A DNA stretch of 35,810 bases from Nitrospirota bacterium (lineage in GTDB: Bacteria; Nitrospirota; Thermodesulfovibrionia; Thermodesulfovibrionales; JdFR-88), in the NCBI GenBank assembly GCA_021840255.1, contig JAKBYX010000006.1, forward strand, positions 1 to 35,810, in the 5' to 3' direction. Positions 16,479 to 24,454 of this stretch are shown piece by piece (positions within the stretch are counted from its first letter, which is position 1; each line of letters starts with the position of its first letter). A program made the translations under genes and the position numbers. Under the pieces are notes generated by a model that did no database searches, was not told where the DNA came from, and worked only from the letters and a program-made list of their open reading frames with translations.

Positions 16479-18071
16479 GTGAACATTAAAAGACTTCTGC
16501 TTACGGTTGGCATTATTAACGCAGCCATAATGGGTGTGATCCTCGCGGTTTTCATTATCCATAGCAGCCAGGCAAAGGCCAGAACTCAAAAGATGATTCA
16601 TGTAGACCAGAAGTTGCTGCTGGACCTGGAGGACATGTACGCGGAAGGTCTTCAAACGGGCCAGGCCACAAGAAACGTGCTTCTGAACCCGGACGACAGC
16701 AAGGCCAAAAGCAATTACGCGGCAGCGGACGCCAAGTTCCTCAAGGCAAACAGGGACGCTCTTACGGTGGCCGAAGGCGGCATGAAAGACAGGCTGGAGG
16801 ACATCGGACCAAAGTGGGACACTGACGGCAACCTTAAGGTCCAGATCCAGCAGCTTGCTGAAAGCGGAAAAAAAAATGATGCCGTGGCGCTTCTGGTGAC
16901 ATCCGAGACCCCCGCCTGGAGGCAGGTCCGAAGCGCGCTGCTCAAGATGATAAAATCGCAAAAGCAGACATTCGTAACGGAGCTGGCGGCCTATGAAGCT
17001 GAGGATGCCGGCAGCAAATGGCTTTTCCTTTCGATAGTGCTTGTGTCGTTTGCCGGTTTTTCCCTGTTCCTCTTTGTGATAAACCGGAGCATGCAGAAAA
17101 ATATGTCTGGGGCGCTTGCGTGCTTCAGCTCCATTGAGCATGGAGACCTGGATGAGTCCAACAAAATAATGGACGGCAGGAACTTCCTGAAAGACACTTA
17201 CAACAGGATACTGGATTCCCTTAGGGCCACAATTCTAAACATCAAAAATGTAGAGAGCATGGTGCAAAAAGACATGGCGGGCCTTCTGGAAAAGATAGGC
17301 CATCTGGAGAAGGGTGCGAACGAGCAGCTTTCAAAGATAGACCACGCGGCCTCGGCCACCACGGAGGTTTCCCAGACGATCACGGACGTTGCCACCAACG
17401 CCTCCAGCGCATCTGAAGCGGCAAAAGAGACCACAACCATAGCGGAAAGCGGAAAAGAGGCGGTAACAAAGACCGCCCAGGCCATGTCGGGACTTTCGGA
17501 GTCCATTAAGGACTCCGCTTCGGCTATCAGGGACCTGGGCAAAAGCTCTCAGGAGATAGGGGACATAATAGCGGTGATAAATGACGTGGCGGACCAGACC
17601 AACCTGTTGGCCCTGAACGCGGCCATAGAGGCGGCAAGGGCGGGGGAACAGGGCAGGGGGTTTGCCGTTGTGGCCGAGGAGGTCAGAAAGCTGGCCGAGA
17701 AAACCTCCAGGTCAACAAGGGAGGTCACGGACAGGATAGAGGCCATCCAGTCAAAGTCGGCCGTTTCGGTTTCCGCGATGGAGAAAAACCAGAGGGACGC
17801 GGAAGAGGGTGTGGCCGTTTCCAAACAGGCCTTGTCCGCTCTGGATGAGATCGTTGCGGCCACACAGAAGGCAATGGACATGATCCAGAGGATAGCCGCG
17901 GCCACGGAACAGCAGTCTTTGGCCTCGGAGGAGGTGGCAAAGAGCATGGAAAATGTCGCGGTCCTTGTAAACGGCACCAACAGCATGCTCGATGAGGCAA
18001 GACGCATAATGGACAGCCTGGACGGCCAAACCAGGAGGCTCACCGCAAGCATAAGCTGGTTCAGGGTGTAG
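16479..18071 (+). CDS. Methyl-accepting chemotaxis protein
   Basis: Chemoreceptor of 530 residues signalling to CheA/CheW. A basic N-terminus and membrane helix (about 5-27) precede a periplasmic all-helical domain (about 28-180) and a second helix at 181-201. A degenerate HAMP-like region and the long cytoplasmic coiled coil follow. The hairpin tip contains [43 protein letters not shown], the invariant MCP signature. There is no C-terminal CheR-docking pentapeptide. Start is GTG, with GGGAGGA 7-13 bases before. No che genes are nearby, so it is an orphan receptor; its leader may respond to c-di-GMP. Confidence 0.93.
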   Translation: MNIKRLLLTVGIINAAIMGVILAVFIIHSSQAKARTQKMIHVDQKLLLDLEDMYAEGLQTGQATRNVLLNPDDSKAKSNYAAADAKFLKANRDALTVAEGGMKDRLEDIGPKWDTDGNLKVQIQQLAESGKKNDAVALLVTSETPAWRQVRSALLKMIKSQKQTFVTELAAYEAEDAGSKWLFLSIVLVSFAGFSLFLFVINRSMQKNMSGALACFSSIEHGDLDESNKIMDGRNFLKDTYNRILDSLRATILNIKNVESMVQKDMAGLLEKIGHLEKGANEQLSKIDHAASATTEVSQTITDVATNASSASEAAKETTTIAESGKEAVTKTAQAMSGLSESIKDSASAIRDLGKSSQEIGDIIAVINDVADQTNLLALNAAIEAARAGEQGRGFAVVAEEVRKLAEKTSRSTREVTDRIEAIQSKSAVSVSAMEKNQRDAEEGVAVSKQALSALDEIVAATQKAMDMIQRIAAATEQQSLASEEVAKSMENVAVLVNGTNSMLDEARRIMDSLDGQTRRLTASISWFRV

Positions 18072-18180
18072 AATTAAAGGGCGCAATAAAGAGAAAAATT
18101 TTGCCGGAACTGCCGAAGGGATTATGCGGCAAGTAGTTGTTTGTCTATAGGAGAATCATAGGCCATTCCGGGTAGTATTT

Positions 18181-19158
18181 TTACTTCTCTTTAATGCCGG
18201 CAAGCGAGATTACACGATTTTTGAAGTCTTGATATTCCGGCCCTTTACCGGACTTAAGCACTGATAAAATATAAAATCTGTTTGTTGAAGGAGACTCCTT
18301 TTTTGCTTTGTCCAAATTTAGTCGCTCCACGTTTATGACAGTCCAGCATTCTGTATAATCTGCTCCTCGTGCCTTTTGATGACTTTTCTCTGCTTCTCCA
18401 AGGCGGTTATGAATATTTGAATAATCTGTGCCAGCTTTCACTTCAATAGCTATTATGTTCCGATAGATACCCTTTTCCATTTCTTCACGAATAACTATAT
18501 CCGGGTCTGGTGCGAATTCGATAAACACACGTGTGCCCGCCGCATTTTGAATTTCGATTTTGCTGGCGGTGGCAGCAATAATCGTATGTTTTACAATTTT
18601 GTGAATAGTTTCAAAAACTTCAACTATTCCTTTTAAGCCTTTCTTGACATTTGCCCCTCCACGCAGTTGCGGACCTATTGTCAATAGGGCCAGATCGTCA
18701 AGCAGATCCCTGCTCAGTCTGTCAACTCCGATGCCATCCATGAGAACGCAGGCGCTTTTTATCAATGCGCTGCATAAATCAGGAAGCATTGGATAGAATT
18801 TATCATTTATAATGCCTTTTACCTCCATAGACTTGAAACAGGAAGCTCCGAAAGCTTTCGTATAAAAATCCTTCTGACTAAATCCGAGCAAAAGGCGATA
18901 ATAGCCTAGCAAATACGGGTTCTTTTCAAGAATGCAAGGCACCGGAAAAACTAGTTCGCCACGAAATCCGTGTTGTGCGAGGGCCTTCAAACTTTGTTGC
19001 GGGACATATTCTGACAGTTCTTTATCAAGGGTTTTTAAATCGATATTTTTTACGGTTCCGCTGAGTGCGTCTTGAAGGTACATACTTCGGATTTTTCCAA
19101 GTGCAAAGGAGAAGTCAATTTGCATCTCCGGGGTTGGGATGGCGAACTTTGCTGCCAT
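18181..19158 (-). CDS. Type II restriction endonuclease, XcyI-like
   Basis: Predicted restriction enzyme of 325 residues. It begins right after the methyltransferase stop (TAG-ATG), so the two are co-translated. In the C-terminal half, APDPDIVIREE followed by NIIAIEVKAGTDYSNIHNRLGEAEKSHQKARG provides the Asp and the E-x-K of a PD-(D/E)xK nuclease core, and this block and overall length fit the XcyI family, whose named member cuts CCCGGG. The family call is from memory of the pattern, so specificity is inferred. No controller gene is present. Base composition is more AT-rich than the surrounding genes, suggesting transfer. Confidence 0.68.
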   Translation of the reverse strand: MAAKFAIPTPEMQIDFSFALGKIRSMYLQDALSGTVKNIDLKTLDKELSEYVPQQSLKALAQHGFRGELVFPVPCILEKNPYLLGYYRLLLGFSQKDFYTKAFGASCFKSMEVKGIINDKFYPMLPDLCSALIKSACVLMDGIGVDRLSRDLLDDLALLTIGPQLRGGANVKKGLKGIVEVFETIHKIVKHTIIAATASKIEIQNAAGTRVFIEFAPDPDIVIREEMEKGIYRNIIAIEVKAGTDYSNIHNRLGEAEKSHQKARGADYTECWTVINVERLNLDKAKKESPSTNRFYILSVLKSGKGPEYQDFKNRVISLAGIKEK

Positions 19159-20028
19159 CTATGCAATCTTGATGATCTGTTTTTCAGATGTGTTGAGCCG
19201 TGTTGAAGCCATGGCAACATATTCAGGGTGCAATTCGATTCCAATATAGCGGCGATTATGTTTTATGCAAACTATGCCAACAGTACCAGAGCCAAAAAAA
19301 GGGTCAAGAACATAATCGCCGGTCCGGCTGGATGCCAGAACGCACGGTTCGATCAGGCTGGGAGGAAACGTGGCGAAATGAGCGCCAGGAAAAGGCATAG
19401 TATTTATGCTCCACACGCTCCTGCGGTTCCGCAAATCACCATTTGTGCCCTTTTCTTTAATAGCGGGTTGGTTATAAAAATATTTTTCAGATTTTGAAAA
19501 CATGAATAGATATTCATGAGCGCGGGTGGGCCGGTCTGTCACGCTTTCGGGTTGTGCATTTGGTTTATGCCAGACAATATCAGAACGCAGGAACCATCCA
19601 TCGTTTTGCAATGCAAAGGCAAGCCGCCATGGTATGCCAATCAGGTCTTTTGGTTTCAATCCTTCAGGTGTATTTGGGCGTACTGACATGGCGCGGGCAG
19701 GATTTTTTTTGTCCGGAGCGCGGTATCCTCTGTTCCCGCTGGTGTATCCATCGCCTATATTAAGCCACAGGATGCCATCATCATTGAGCACCCGTTTTGC
19801 TTCGGAAAAGAGCGCCACAAGGCGGTTTATAAATTGCGGCAAGGTGGGCTCAAGGCCTATTTGTTGATTAATCCCGTAATCGCGGAGGCCCCAATAAGGT
19901 GGTGACGTAATGACGCATTGGACCGACCTTGACGGCATTCTTTGCAGGACATTCAGGGCGTCGCCTTCAAAGATTGTAGAGTCACCGAGGTTAAGCTCTT
20001 CCGGCGGCGCTATCCGCAATTGTTTCAT
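19159..20028 (-). CDS. Type II DNA methyltransferase (N4-cytosine or N6-adenine, beta-type order)
   Basis: Cognate modification enzyme of 289 residues. CVITSPPYWGLRDYG (catalytic motif IV, Ser-Pro-Pro-Tyr) precedes VLDPFFGSGTVGIV (AdoMet-binding motif I), the beta-class order. An SPPY motif is common in N4-cytosine enzymes, which would fit an XcyI/CCCGGG system (inference). GIPWRLAFALQNDGWFLRSDIVWHKPN is the conserved central block. The gene starts close to a TATAAT on the minus strand (see separate entry) and is followed directly by the nuclease gene, so modification is made first from the same transcript. Confidence 0.9.
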   Translation of the reverse strand: MKQLRIAPPEELNLGDSTIFEGDALNVLQRMPSRSVQCVITSPPYWGLRDYGINQQIGLEPTLPQFINRLVALFSEAKRVLNDDGILWLNIGDGYTSGNRGYRAPDKKNPARAMSVRPNTPEGLKPKDLIGIPWRLAFALQNDGWFLRSDIVWHKPNAQPESVTDRPTRAHEYLFMFSKSEKYFYNQPAIKEKGTNGDLRNRRSVWSINTMPFPGAHFATFPPSLIEPCVLASSRTGDYVLDPFFGSGTVGIVCIKHNRRYIGIELHPEYVAMASTRLNTSEKQIIKIA

Positions 20029-20033
20029 TTTGA

Positions 20034-20039
20034 ATTATA
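20034..20039 (-). promoter_or_regulatory. -10 box giving a probably leaderless methyltransferase mRNA
   Basis: The minus strand reads TATAAT, then TCAAA, then the ATG at 20028. Transcription normally begins about seven bases after the -10, which here is the start codon itself. No Shine-Dalgarno exists. A weak TTAAGA lies 16 bases upstream. Confidence 0.5.
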
Positions 20040-20089
20040 ATAATTAATCGGTTTTTCTTAATCAAGAACAAACTTTGAAAGGTTATCCT

Positions 20090-21337
20090 TTGACAACATA
20101 TGCCGCGGTCTTCCTGGTCCTTTATGCAGCCACGGAGGGTTTTGAGTATGCCGTTCAATACCTGAACCTGAGATACTTAAGGAGGGCGGGCCATGATGTC
20201 CCGCCGGAGTTCAGGGGGCAGATGGATGAGGCCCTCCTTGCAAAGACGATGGAATACGAGGCCGAAAAGACCCGCTTCGGGTTCGTCTCGGGGGTTGCCG
20301 GAAACATCGGGGTGGTCCTTTTCATCTTTGGCGGCCTGCTGAACCTGCTCAACTCCTGGATCGCCTCCTTAAAGCTCCCCTTCGCGGTCTCCGGATGGCT
20401 GTTTTTCCTGGTCCTTTTCTATGCCAGCGAATTTTTATCCGCGCCCTTCAGCCTCTATCACACCTTCAGGATAGAAAACAAATACGGGTTCAACACGATG
20501 ACCATCGGGCTCTGGATATCCGATCTCATTAAGTCAGTTCTTATTTCCACGGTCTTATTTTCCGTTTTGGCCTTCGCCGGGTTCGGGCTTATCCGCTGGA
20601 GCCCCGCGCACTGGTGGTTCTGGGTGTGGGGGTTTCTGTTTGCCTTCGGCGTCTTCATGATGTACATATCACCAAGGCTCATCGAGCCTCTTTTCAACAA
20701 GTTCGTTCCCCTGGATGACGAAGCGCTTAAGGAAAAGGTCATCCGGTTGGCTGGCCGGGCCGGGATCAAGGCCAGCCGAGTGCTGAAGGTGGACGCCTCC
20801 AAGCGCAGCACGCACAGCAACGCCTATTTTACGGGCCTTGGCAAGACAAAGAGGATAGTCCTTTTTGACACCCTTCTTAAGGGGATGGAAGAGGACGAGA
20901 CGCTTGCGGTAATAGCGCACGAGATAGGCCACTGGAAGAAAAAGCATCTGCTAAAGATGATGGCCCTTATGGAGACGCTGACCTTTGCCGGCCTGTGGGC
21001 CGCCTATCACATTATAAAAAGCGGCGTTCTTGCGGGTGTGTTCGGCATCAGCCAGGGCAAAAACACCGTTTTTGCGGAGCTGGTTCTTATAGGCTTCATT
21101 GCTGGCATCATCTCCCTGCCCCTCAAGGCGTTCATGAACCGACTTTCAAGGCGCAACGAGGATGAGGCGGACGACTATTCAAGCGGCCTTGCGCCGGATC
21201 CGGGGGCGATAGCCCGCGCCCTTGTGAAGCTGTCAAAGGAAAACCTCTCGAACCCGCATCCGCCCCACCCCCTTTACGTAACTCTCTATTATTCTCATCC
21301 GCCCGTGCTGCAAAGGATAAGGCGGATATTAAAATAA
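20090..21337 (+). CDS. M48-family membrane metallopeptidase (Ste24/CAAX protease 1-like)
   Basis: Zinc endopeptidase embedded in the inner membrane, about 415 residues, related to Ste24. Several hydrophobic segments surround the active site. The zinc motif is AVIAHEIGHWKKKHLLK (HExxH), and the third ligand lies in RRNEDEADDYSSGL. VDASKRSTHSNAYFTGLGKTKRIVLFDTLL before the HExxH is typical of the Ste24 branch. I prefer TTG at 20090 (MTTYAAVF...) because AAAGG at 20078-20082 is seven bases away; TTG at 20075 has no ribosome site. Bacterial substrates of this branch are unknown. It diverges from the restriction-modification genes. Confidence 0.87.
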   Translation: MTTYAAVFLVLYAATEGFEYAVQYLNLRYLRRAGHDVPPEFRGQMDEALLAKTMEYEAEKTRFGFVSGVAGNIGVVLFIFGGLLNLLNSWIASLKLPFAVSGWLFFLVLFYASEFLSAPFSLYHTFRIENKYGFNTMTIGLWISDLIKSVLISTVLFSVLAFAGFGLIRWSPAHWWFWVWGFLFAFGVFMMYISPRLIEPLFNKFVPLDDEALKEKVIRLAGRAGIKASRVLKVDASKRSTHSNAYFTGLGKTKRIVLFDTLLKGMEEDETLAVIAHEIGHWKKKHLLKMMALMETLTFAGLWAAYHIIKSGVLAGVFGISQGKNTVFAELVLIGFIAGIISLPLKAFMNRLSRRNEDEADDYSSGLAPDPGAIARALVKLSKENLSNPHPPHPLYVTLYYSHPPVLQRIRRILK

Positions 21338-21348
21338 CTTCCAGCGGT

Positions 21349-21377
21349 TTGACACTTTTAATGTTTGGCAATAAATT
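21349..21377 (+). promoter_or_regulatory. Promoter for the DUF302 gene
   Basis: TTGACA (21349-21354), a 17-base spacer and TAAATT (21372-21377), 39 bases before the ATG. A GGGAG ribosome site follows. Confidence 0.6.
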
Positions 21378-21416
21378 AAGTAGTGGAAAAATTTCCGGAC
21401 GAAGGGAGAAAAAGCG

Positions 21417-21803
21417 ATGAGCTACTATTTCAGCAAGCATTTGAATACGACCTTTGAGGAGGCGGTGGAGAAGATAACCGCTTCACTTAAGAAGGAAGGG
21501 TTCGGCGTACTGACGGAGATAGATGTGCATAAGGCGCTCAAGGAAAAGATCGGGGTGGAGTTCAGGAAGTACAAGATACTTGGCGCCTGCAACCCGCACT
21601 ACGCATACAAGGCCCTGCAGGCCGAAGACAAGATAGGCACGATGCTTCCCTGCAGCGTCATTGTGCAGGAGCACAGCGCTGGGGACGTGGAGGTGGCCGC
21701 CATAGACCCAGTTGCCTCCATGCAGGCCGTCGAAAACCCCACCCTCATGCCTTTGGCATTCGAGGTGCAGAACAAGCTTAAAAAAGCGGTGGAAGACCTC
21801 TAG
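21417..21803 (+). CDS. DUF302-domain protein
   Basis: A 128-residue soluble protein made of a single DUF302 domain: YYFSKHLNTTFEEAVEKITASLKKEGFGVLTEIDVHKALKEK, then YKILGACNPHYAYKALQAEDKIGTMLPCSVIVQE, and DPVASM near the C-terminus. The biochemical role of the family is unknown. The conserved GACNPxxA block with one Cys and a later Cys (LPCSV) suggests a metal, thiol or ligand site. It has its own promoter and terminator, so it is a single-gene unit. There is no secretion signal. Confidence 0.88.
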   Translation: MSYYFSKHLNTTFEEAVEKITASLKKEGFGVLTEIDVHKALKEKIGVEFRKYKILGACNPHYAYKALQAEDKIGTMLPCSVIVQEHSAGDVEVAAIDPVASMQAVENPTLMPLAFEVQNKLKKAVEDL

Positions 21804-21807
21804 AAAA

Positions 21808-21853
21808 AAGGGCCGCTCTTTTTAATTTTTTTTCTTTAAAAAGAGCGGCCCTT
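21808..21853. terminator. Bidirectional terminator between DUF302 and amtB
   Basis: An 18-bp stem, AAGGGCCGCTCTTTTTAA against TTAAAAAGAGCGGCCCTT, around a T-rich loop. The built-in T/A runs serve both converging genes. Confidence 0.88.
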
Positions 21854-21875
21854 CCTCGTTTAAAAAGCAAAAACT

Positions 21876-23246
21876 TTAGAAGTTGTAACCCGACTCGTCG
21901 TGCTGGGAGAGGTCAAGGCCCATCTCTTCTTCTTTCTCCGAGACCCTCAGTCCCACCACGGCGTCCAGCACCTTAAGTATCACGTATGTGACCACGCCGG
22001 ACCAGACGAGCGTAACGCCGCAGGCCAGAAACTGCAAAGTGACCTGGTGGGGATTGCCGTAGAGCAGGCCTCTTCCGGCCGGGTTTACGGCGGGGGAAGC
22101 GAATATGCCTGTTGCGATGGCGCCCCAGAAGCCGCCCAGCCCGTGCACGCCCACTACGTCCAGGGAATCGTCATAGCCGAGCCTGGGCCTCAGGTTCACG
22201 GCGGTGTAGCAGATCATGCCCGCGATAACGCCTATGGCGATGGCCCCCATGGGGGTCACGAACCCCGCGGCGGGGGTTATCGCTACAAGACCGGCCACCG
22301 CGCCGGAGGCCGCGCCAAGGACGGTGGGCCTCCCCTTGTGCGCCCACTCCGTGAAGGTCCAGCCCAGCGCGGCGGCGGCGGTTGCGGTGTTTGTGGTGAC
22401 GAAGGCCAGGGAGGCCAGGCCGCCGGAGATTATGGCGCTTCCGGCGTTGAACCCGAACCAGCCAAACCACAGAAGCGATGCGCCAAGGACGGTGTAGCCG
22501 ATGTTATGCGGCATCATCGGGACCTCCAGGTATCCTTTCCGCTTGCCAATGACGATGCAGGCAACCAGCGCGGCGATACCCGCATTCAGATGGACGACGG
22601 TGCCTCCGGCAAAATCAAGCGCGCCCAGCTTCGAAAGCCACCCGCCCGGGTTCCATACCCAGTGCGCGATGGGCGCGTACACCAGAGTGGACCAAAGGAT
22701 GATAAACAGGGTATAAGCGGAAAACTTCATCCTCTCGGCGAACGCGCCGGTTATGAGGGCCGGGGTTATGATGGCAAACATCATCTGGAAGGCCATGAAG
22801 GCAAGGTGCGGCACCTTGGGGGAGCCAAGCGGCGAAGGGCCCTGCCCGACTCCATTTAGCCCGAACCAGCTTAAGTTGCCAATGATGCCGTGGATACTGG
22901 GGCCAAAAGACATGGAGTATGTCCAGAGCACCCATACGATGCTCACTATGCAGAGCGCCCAGAAACTGTGCATGACCGTGCCAAGCACGTTTTTCTTGCG
23001 CACCATGCCCCCATAGAAAAAGCCCAGGGCGGGTGTCATTATGAGGACGAGAGCCGCGGAAAACAGAAGCCATGCGGTGTCGCCGGAATCTATCTGCGCG
23101 GCGGGAGCAACTGCCGGGGCAGCCGCGGCGGCCACCGCCGGAGCGGTACCTGTCCCCTGGTCCGCACTCACCACAAAGCAGGATGCAAATACTAAAAGAG
23201 CGGTGGCAACAAGCACGATCGATACGGACTTTACCATCTTTCTCAC
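21876..23246 (-). CDS. amtB: Ammonium transporter
   Basis: Trimeric Amt channel for ammonium uptake across the inner membrane. 456 residues. The N-terminal 28 look like a cleaved signal peptide (VSIVLVATALLVFASCFVVSADQ), then an Ala/Pro-rich stretch and eleven expected helices. Typical text: GDTAWLLFSAALVLIMTPALGFFYGGMVRKKN, GTVVHLNAGIAALV with the pore His, and DDSLDVVGVHGLGGFWGAIATG with the second pore His. Start is GTG at 23246, with AAGGAGG nine bases upstream inside the glnK end; ATG at 23237 is too far from it. It is co-transcribed behind glnK, whose product plugs the channel. Confidence 0.95.
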   Translation of the reverse strand: MRKMVKSVSIVLVATALLVFASCFVVSADQGTGTAPAVAAAAAPAVAPAAQIDSGDTAWLLFSAALVLIMTPALGFFYGGMVRKKNVLGTVMHSFWALCIVSIVWVLWTYSMSFGPSIHGIIGNLSWFGLNGVGQGPSPLGSPKVPHLAFMAFQMMFAIITPALITGAFAERMKFSAYTLFIILWSTLVYAPIAHWVWNPGGWLSKLGALDFAGGTVVHLNAGIAALVACIVIGKRKGYLEVPMMPHNIGYTVLGASLLWFGWFGFNAGSAIISGGLASLAFVTTNTATAAAALGWTFTEWAHKGRPTVLGAASGAVAGLVAITPAAGFVTPMGAIAIGVIAGMICYTAVNLRPRLGYDDSLDVVGVHGLGGFWGAIATGIFASPAVNPAGRGLLYGNPHQVTLQFLACGVTLVWSGVVTYVILKVLDAVVGLRVSEKEEEMGLDLSQHDESGYNF

Positions 23247-23248
23247 TT

Positions 23249-23587
23249 CTATATAGCCTCCTTGCCGCGTTCGCCCGTTCTTATCCTGATAACGTCTTTC
23301 ATGTCGAACACAAATATCTTTCCGTCCCCTATATCGCCAGTGCGGGCCGCCGACTGGATCACTTCCAGCACTTCCTCCAGTTTTTCATCCGTGGTGGCTA
23401 TCTCTATCTTTACCTTGGGCAGAAACCGCACCTGGTACTCCGCTCCCCTGTACACCTCTGTGTGCCCTTTCTGACGCCCGAAACCTTTCGCCTCCGTAAG
23501 GGTAATGCCGTGCACATCGATTGCCGTAAGGGCCTTTTGCACCGCATCAAGCTTGGTGTGCTTGATAACAGCCTGAACCATCTTCAT
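23249..23587 (-). CDS. glnK: Nitrogen regulatory protein P-II (GlnK-type)
   Basis: Trimeric PII signal protein that senses 2-oxoglutarate and ATP/ADP and closes AmtB when ammonium is plentiful. 112 residues, standard length. MKMVQAVIKHTKLDAVQKAL opens the protein; the T-loop is GHTEVYRGAEYQVRFLPK with the uridylylation site Tyr51, and TGDIGDGKIFVF is the ATP-binding B-loop. GGAGGAGG lies upstream of the ATG. The stop is two bases from the amtB GTG, so the pair is an operon. A sigma-54-like promoter lies about 95 bases upstream. Confidence 0.95.
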   Translation of the reverse strand: MKMVQAVIKHTKLDAVQKALTAIDVHGITLTEAKGFGRQKGHTEVYRGAEYQVRFLPKVKIEIATTDEKLEEVLEVIQSAARTGDIGDGKIFVFDMKDVIRIRTGERGKEAI

Positions 23588-23680
23588 AAGTAAAACCTCC
23601 TCCTTGAAATAAAAAGCCTTTTTTCTTTTTTTTGCTCTTTGCTTTTTTTCTTTTGCTTTTTCAAACAGCCGTCTTTTGCA

Positions 23681-23697
23681 CTCAAAATGTGTGCCAG
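23681..23697 (-). promoter_or_regulatory. Candidate sigma-54 promoter of glnK-amtB
   Basis: The minus strand reads CTGGCACACATTTTGAG. The -24 part CTGGCAC is perfect and the TTG of the -12 part is correctly spaced, but the usual GC is GA. NtrC-controlled sigma-54 promoters are common for this operon. Between it and glnK lies an A-rich low-complexity leader (minus strand). The 283-base gap to the hemerythrin gene holds no other feature. Confidence 0.45.
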
Positions 23698-23870
23698 AAA
23701 ATAAGTTATTGCTTTAAAAGGAAATGAGGCTCCAGATTGTTGACAAAAGTGTAGGTATCAACCAAATTGTCGAACAAAATTGTCATACAAAAGGGGTTGA
23801 GGGGGTGCTTATCTGTTTATCAAAACTGGGACCCTGCCGGATTTTAAGAAGGGGTGAAAATCAAAGAAAG

Positions 23871-24281
23871 TTATTCGGAGCGAAGGAACTCTCCGAACAG
23901 CTTGTCCACCTTGGCGATGTGTTCCACTATCCAGTCCACCACGATCTGGTTCGTGCGGACGGAAAGGCCGTAGGAGCCGGGTTTTTTTCCGCCGTCGAGC
24001 TTCATAAGGTCTTTTTTAAGTTTCAGGAAATTCCTTTTGAATTTCTCATGTTGCGCCTTATGCGCCTTGTATCCTGGGTAGCTGCGCCCCTGCATCAGGC
24101 CCTCCTCTTCGCCAAAATGGAAAGAGATATAATCCTCCAGGAACTTTATGACGTCGCTTATCTTGTATTTGCAGACGCTGTTGTGCACCGCAAGGACAAG
24201 GTCGTTGATCCTGCGGAAAAGCTCTTTATGCTGGGTGTCTATCGTCTCGTTGCCGACGGCCAGGTCTTCTGTCCATTCCAT
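23871..24281 (-). CDS. Bacteriohemerythrin
   Basis: Oxygen-binding di-iron protein of 136 residues, soluble. The seven metal ligands of the family are visible: His18 (DTQHKELF), His55 and Glu59 (FHFGEEEGLM), His74 and His78 (YKAHKAQHEKF), and His121 and Asp126 (WIVEHIAKVDK). Single-domain bacteriohemerythrins store or scavenge oxygen and can serve aerotaxis or protect anaerobic enzymes. It is monocistronic, on the same strand as glnK but separated from it by 283 bases; no chemoreceptor is fused to it. Confidence 0.93.
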   Translation of the reverse strand: MEWTEDLAVGNETIDTQHKELFRRINDLVLAVHNSVCKYKISDVIKFLEDYISFHFGEEEGLMQGRSYPGYKAHKAQHEKFKRNFLKLKKDLMKLDGGKKPGSYGLSVRTNQIVVDWIVEHIAKVDKLFGEFLRSE

Positions 24282-24328
24282 CGCCTATTTTAACATGCGG
24301 GCCATTGGGGAGAGAGGGGGAATGGGGT

Positions 24329-24356
24329 GAAGGCGGCCGCTAACGCGGCCGCCTTC
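24329..24356. repeat. Perfect GC-rich palindromic hairpin
   Basis: GAAGGCGGCCGC and its exact complement flank a 4-base loop TAAC (12-bp stem). There is no T-run on either side, so it is not a standard terminator. It lies between hemerythrin and GH57 and may act as a transcript-end stabiliser or be a REP-like unit. Confidence 0.5.
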
Positions 24357-24454
24357 GGGGAGGGGAGACACCTTAAGAGGCTTTCAGATTTCTAATCGGA
24401 ACAAATCTTTAAAAACTTTAGCCTCAAAATTCAAGCCGCCCGCAAAACAAAAAA

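Noticed and set aside
21900..22859. Long open frame on + opposite amtB (about 319 codons)
   Set aside because: It is antisense to a clear amtB with full motifs. Its translation is Gly/His/Arg-rich without domains, as expected from a GC-rich shadow frame.
23724..24293. Open frame on + opposite bacteriohemerythrin
   Set aside because: Antisense of a complete hemerythrin with all metal ligands.
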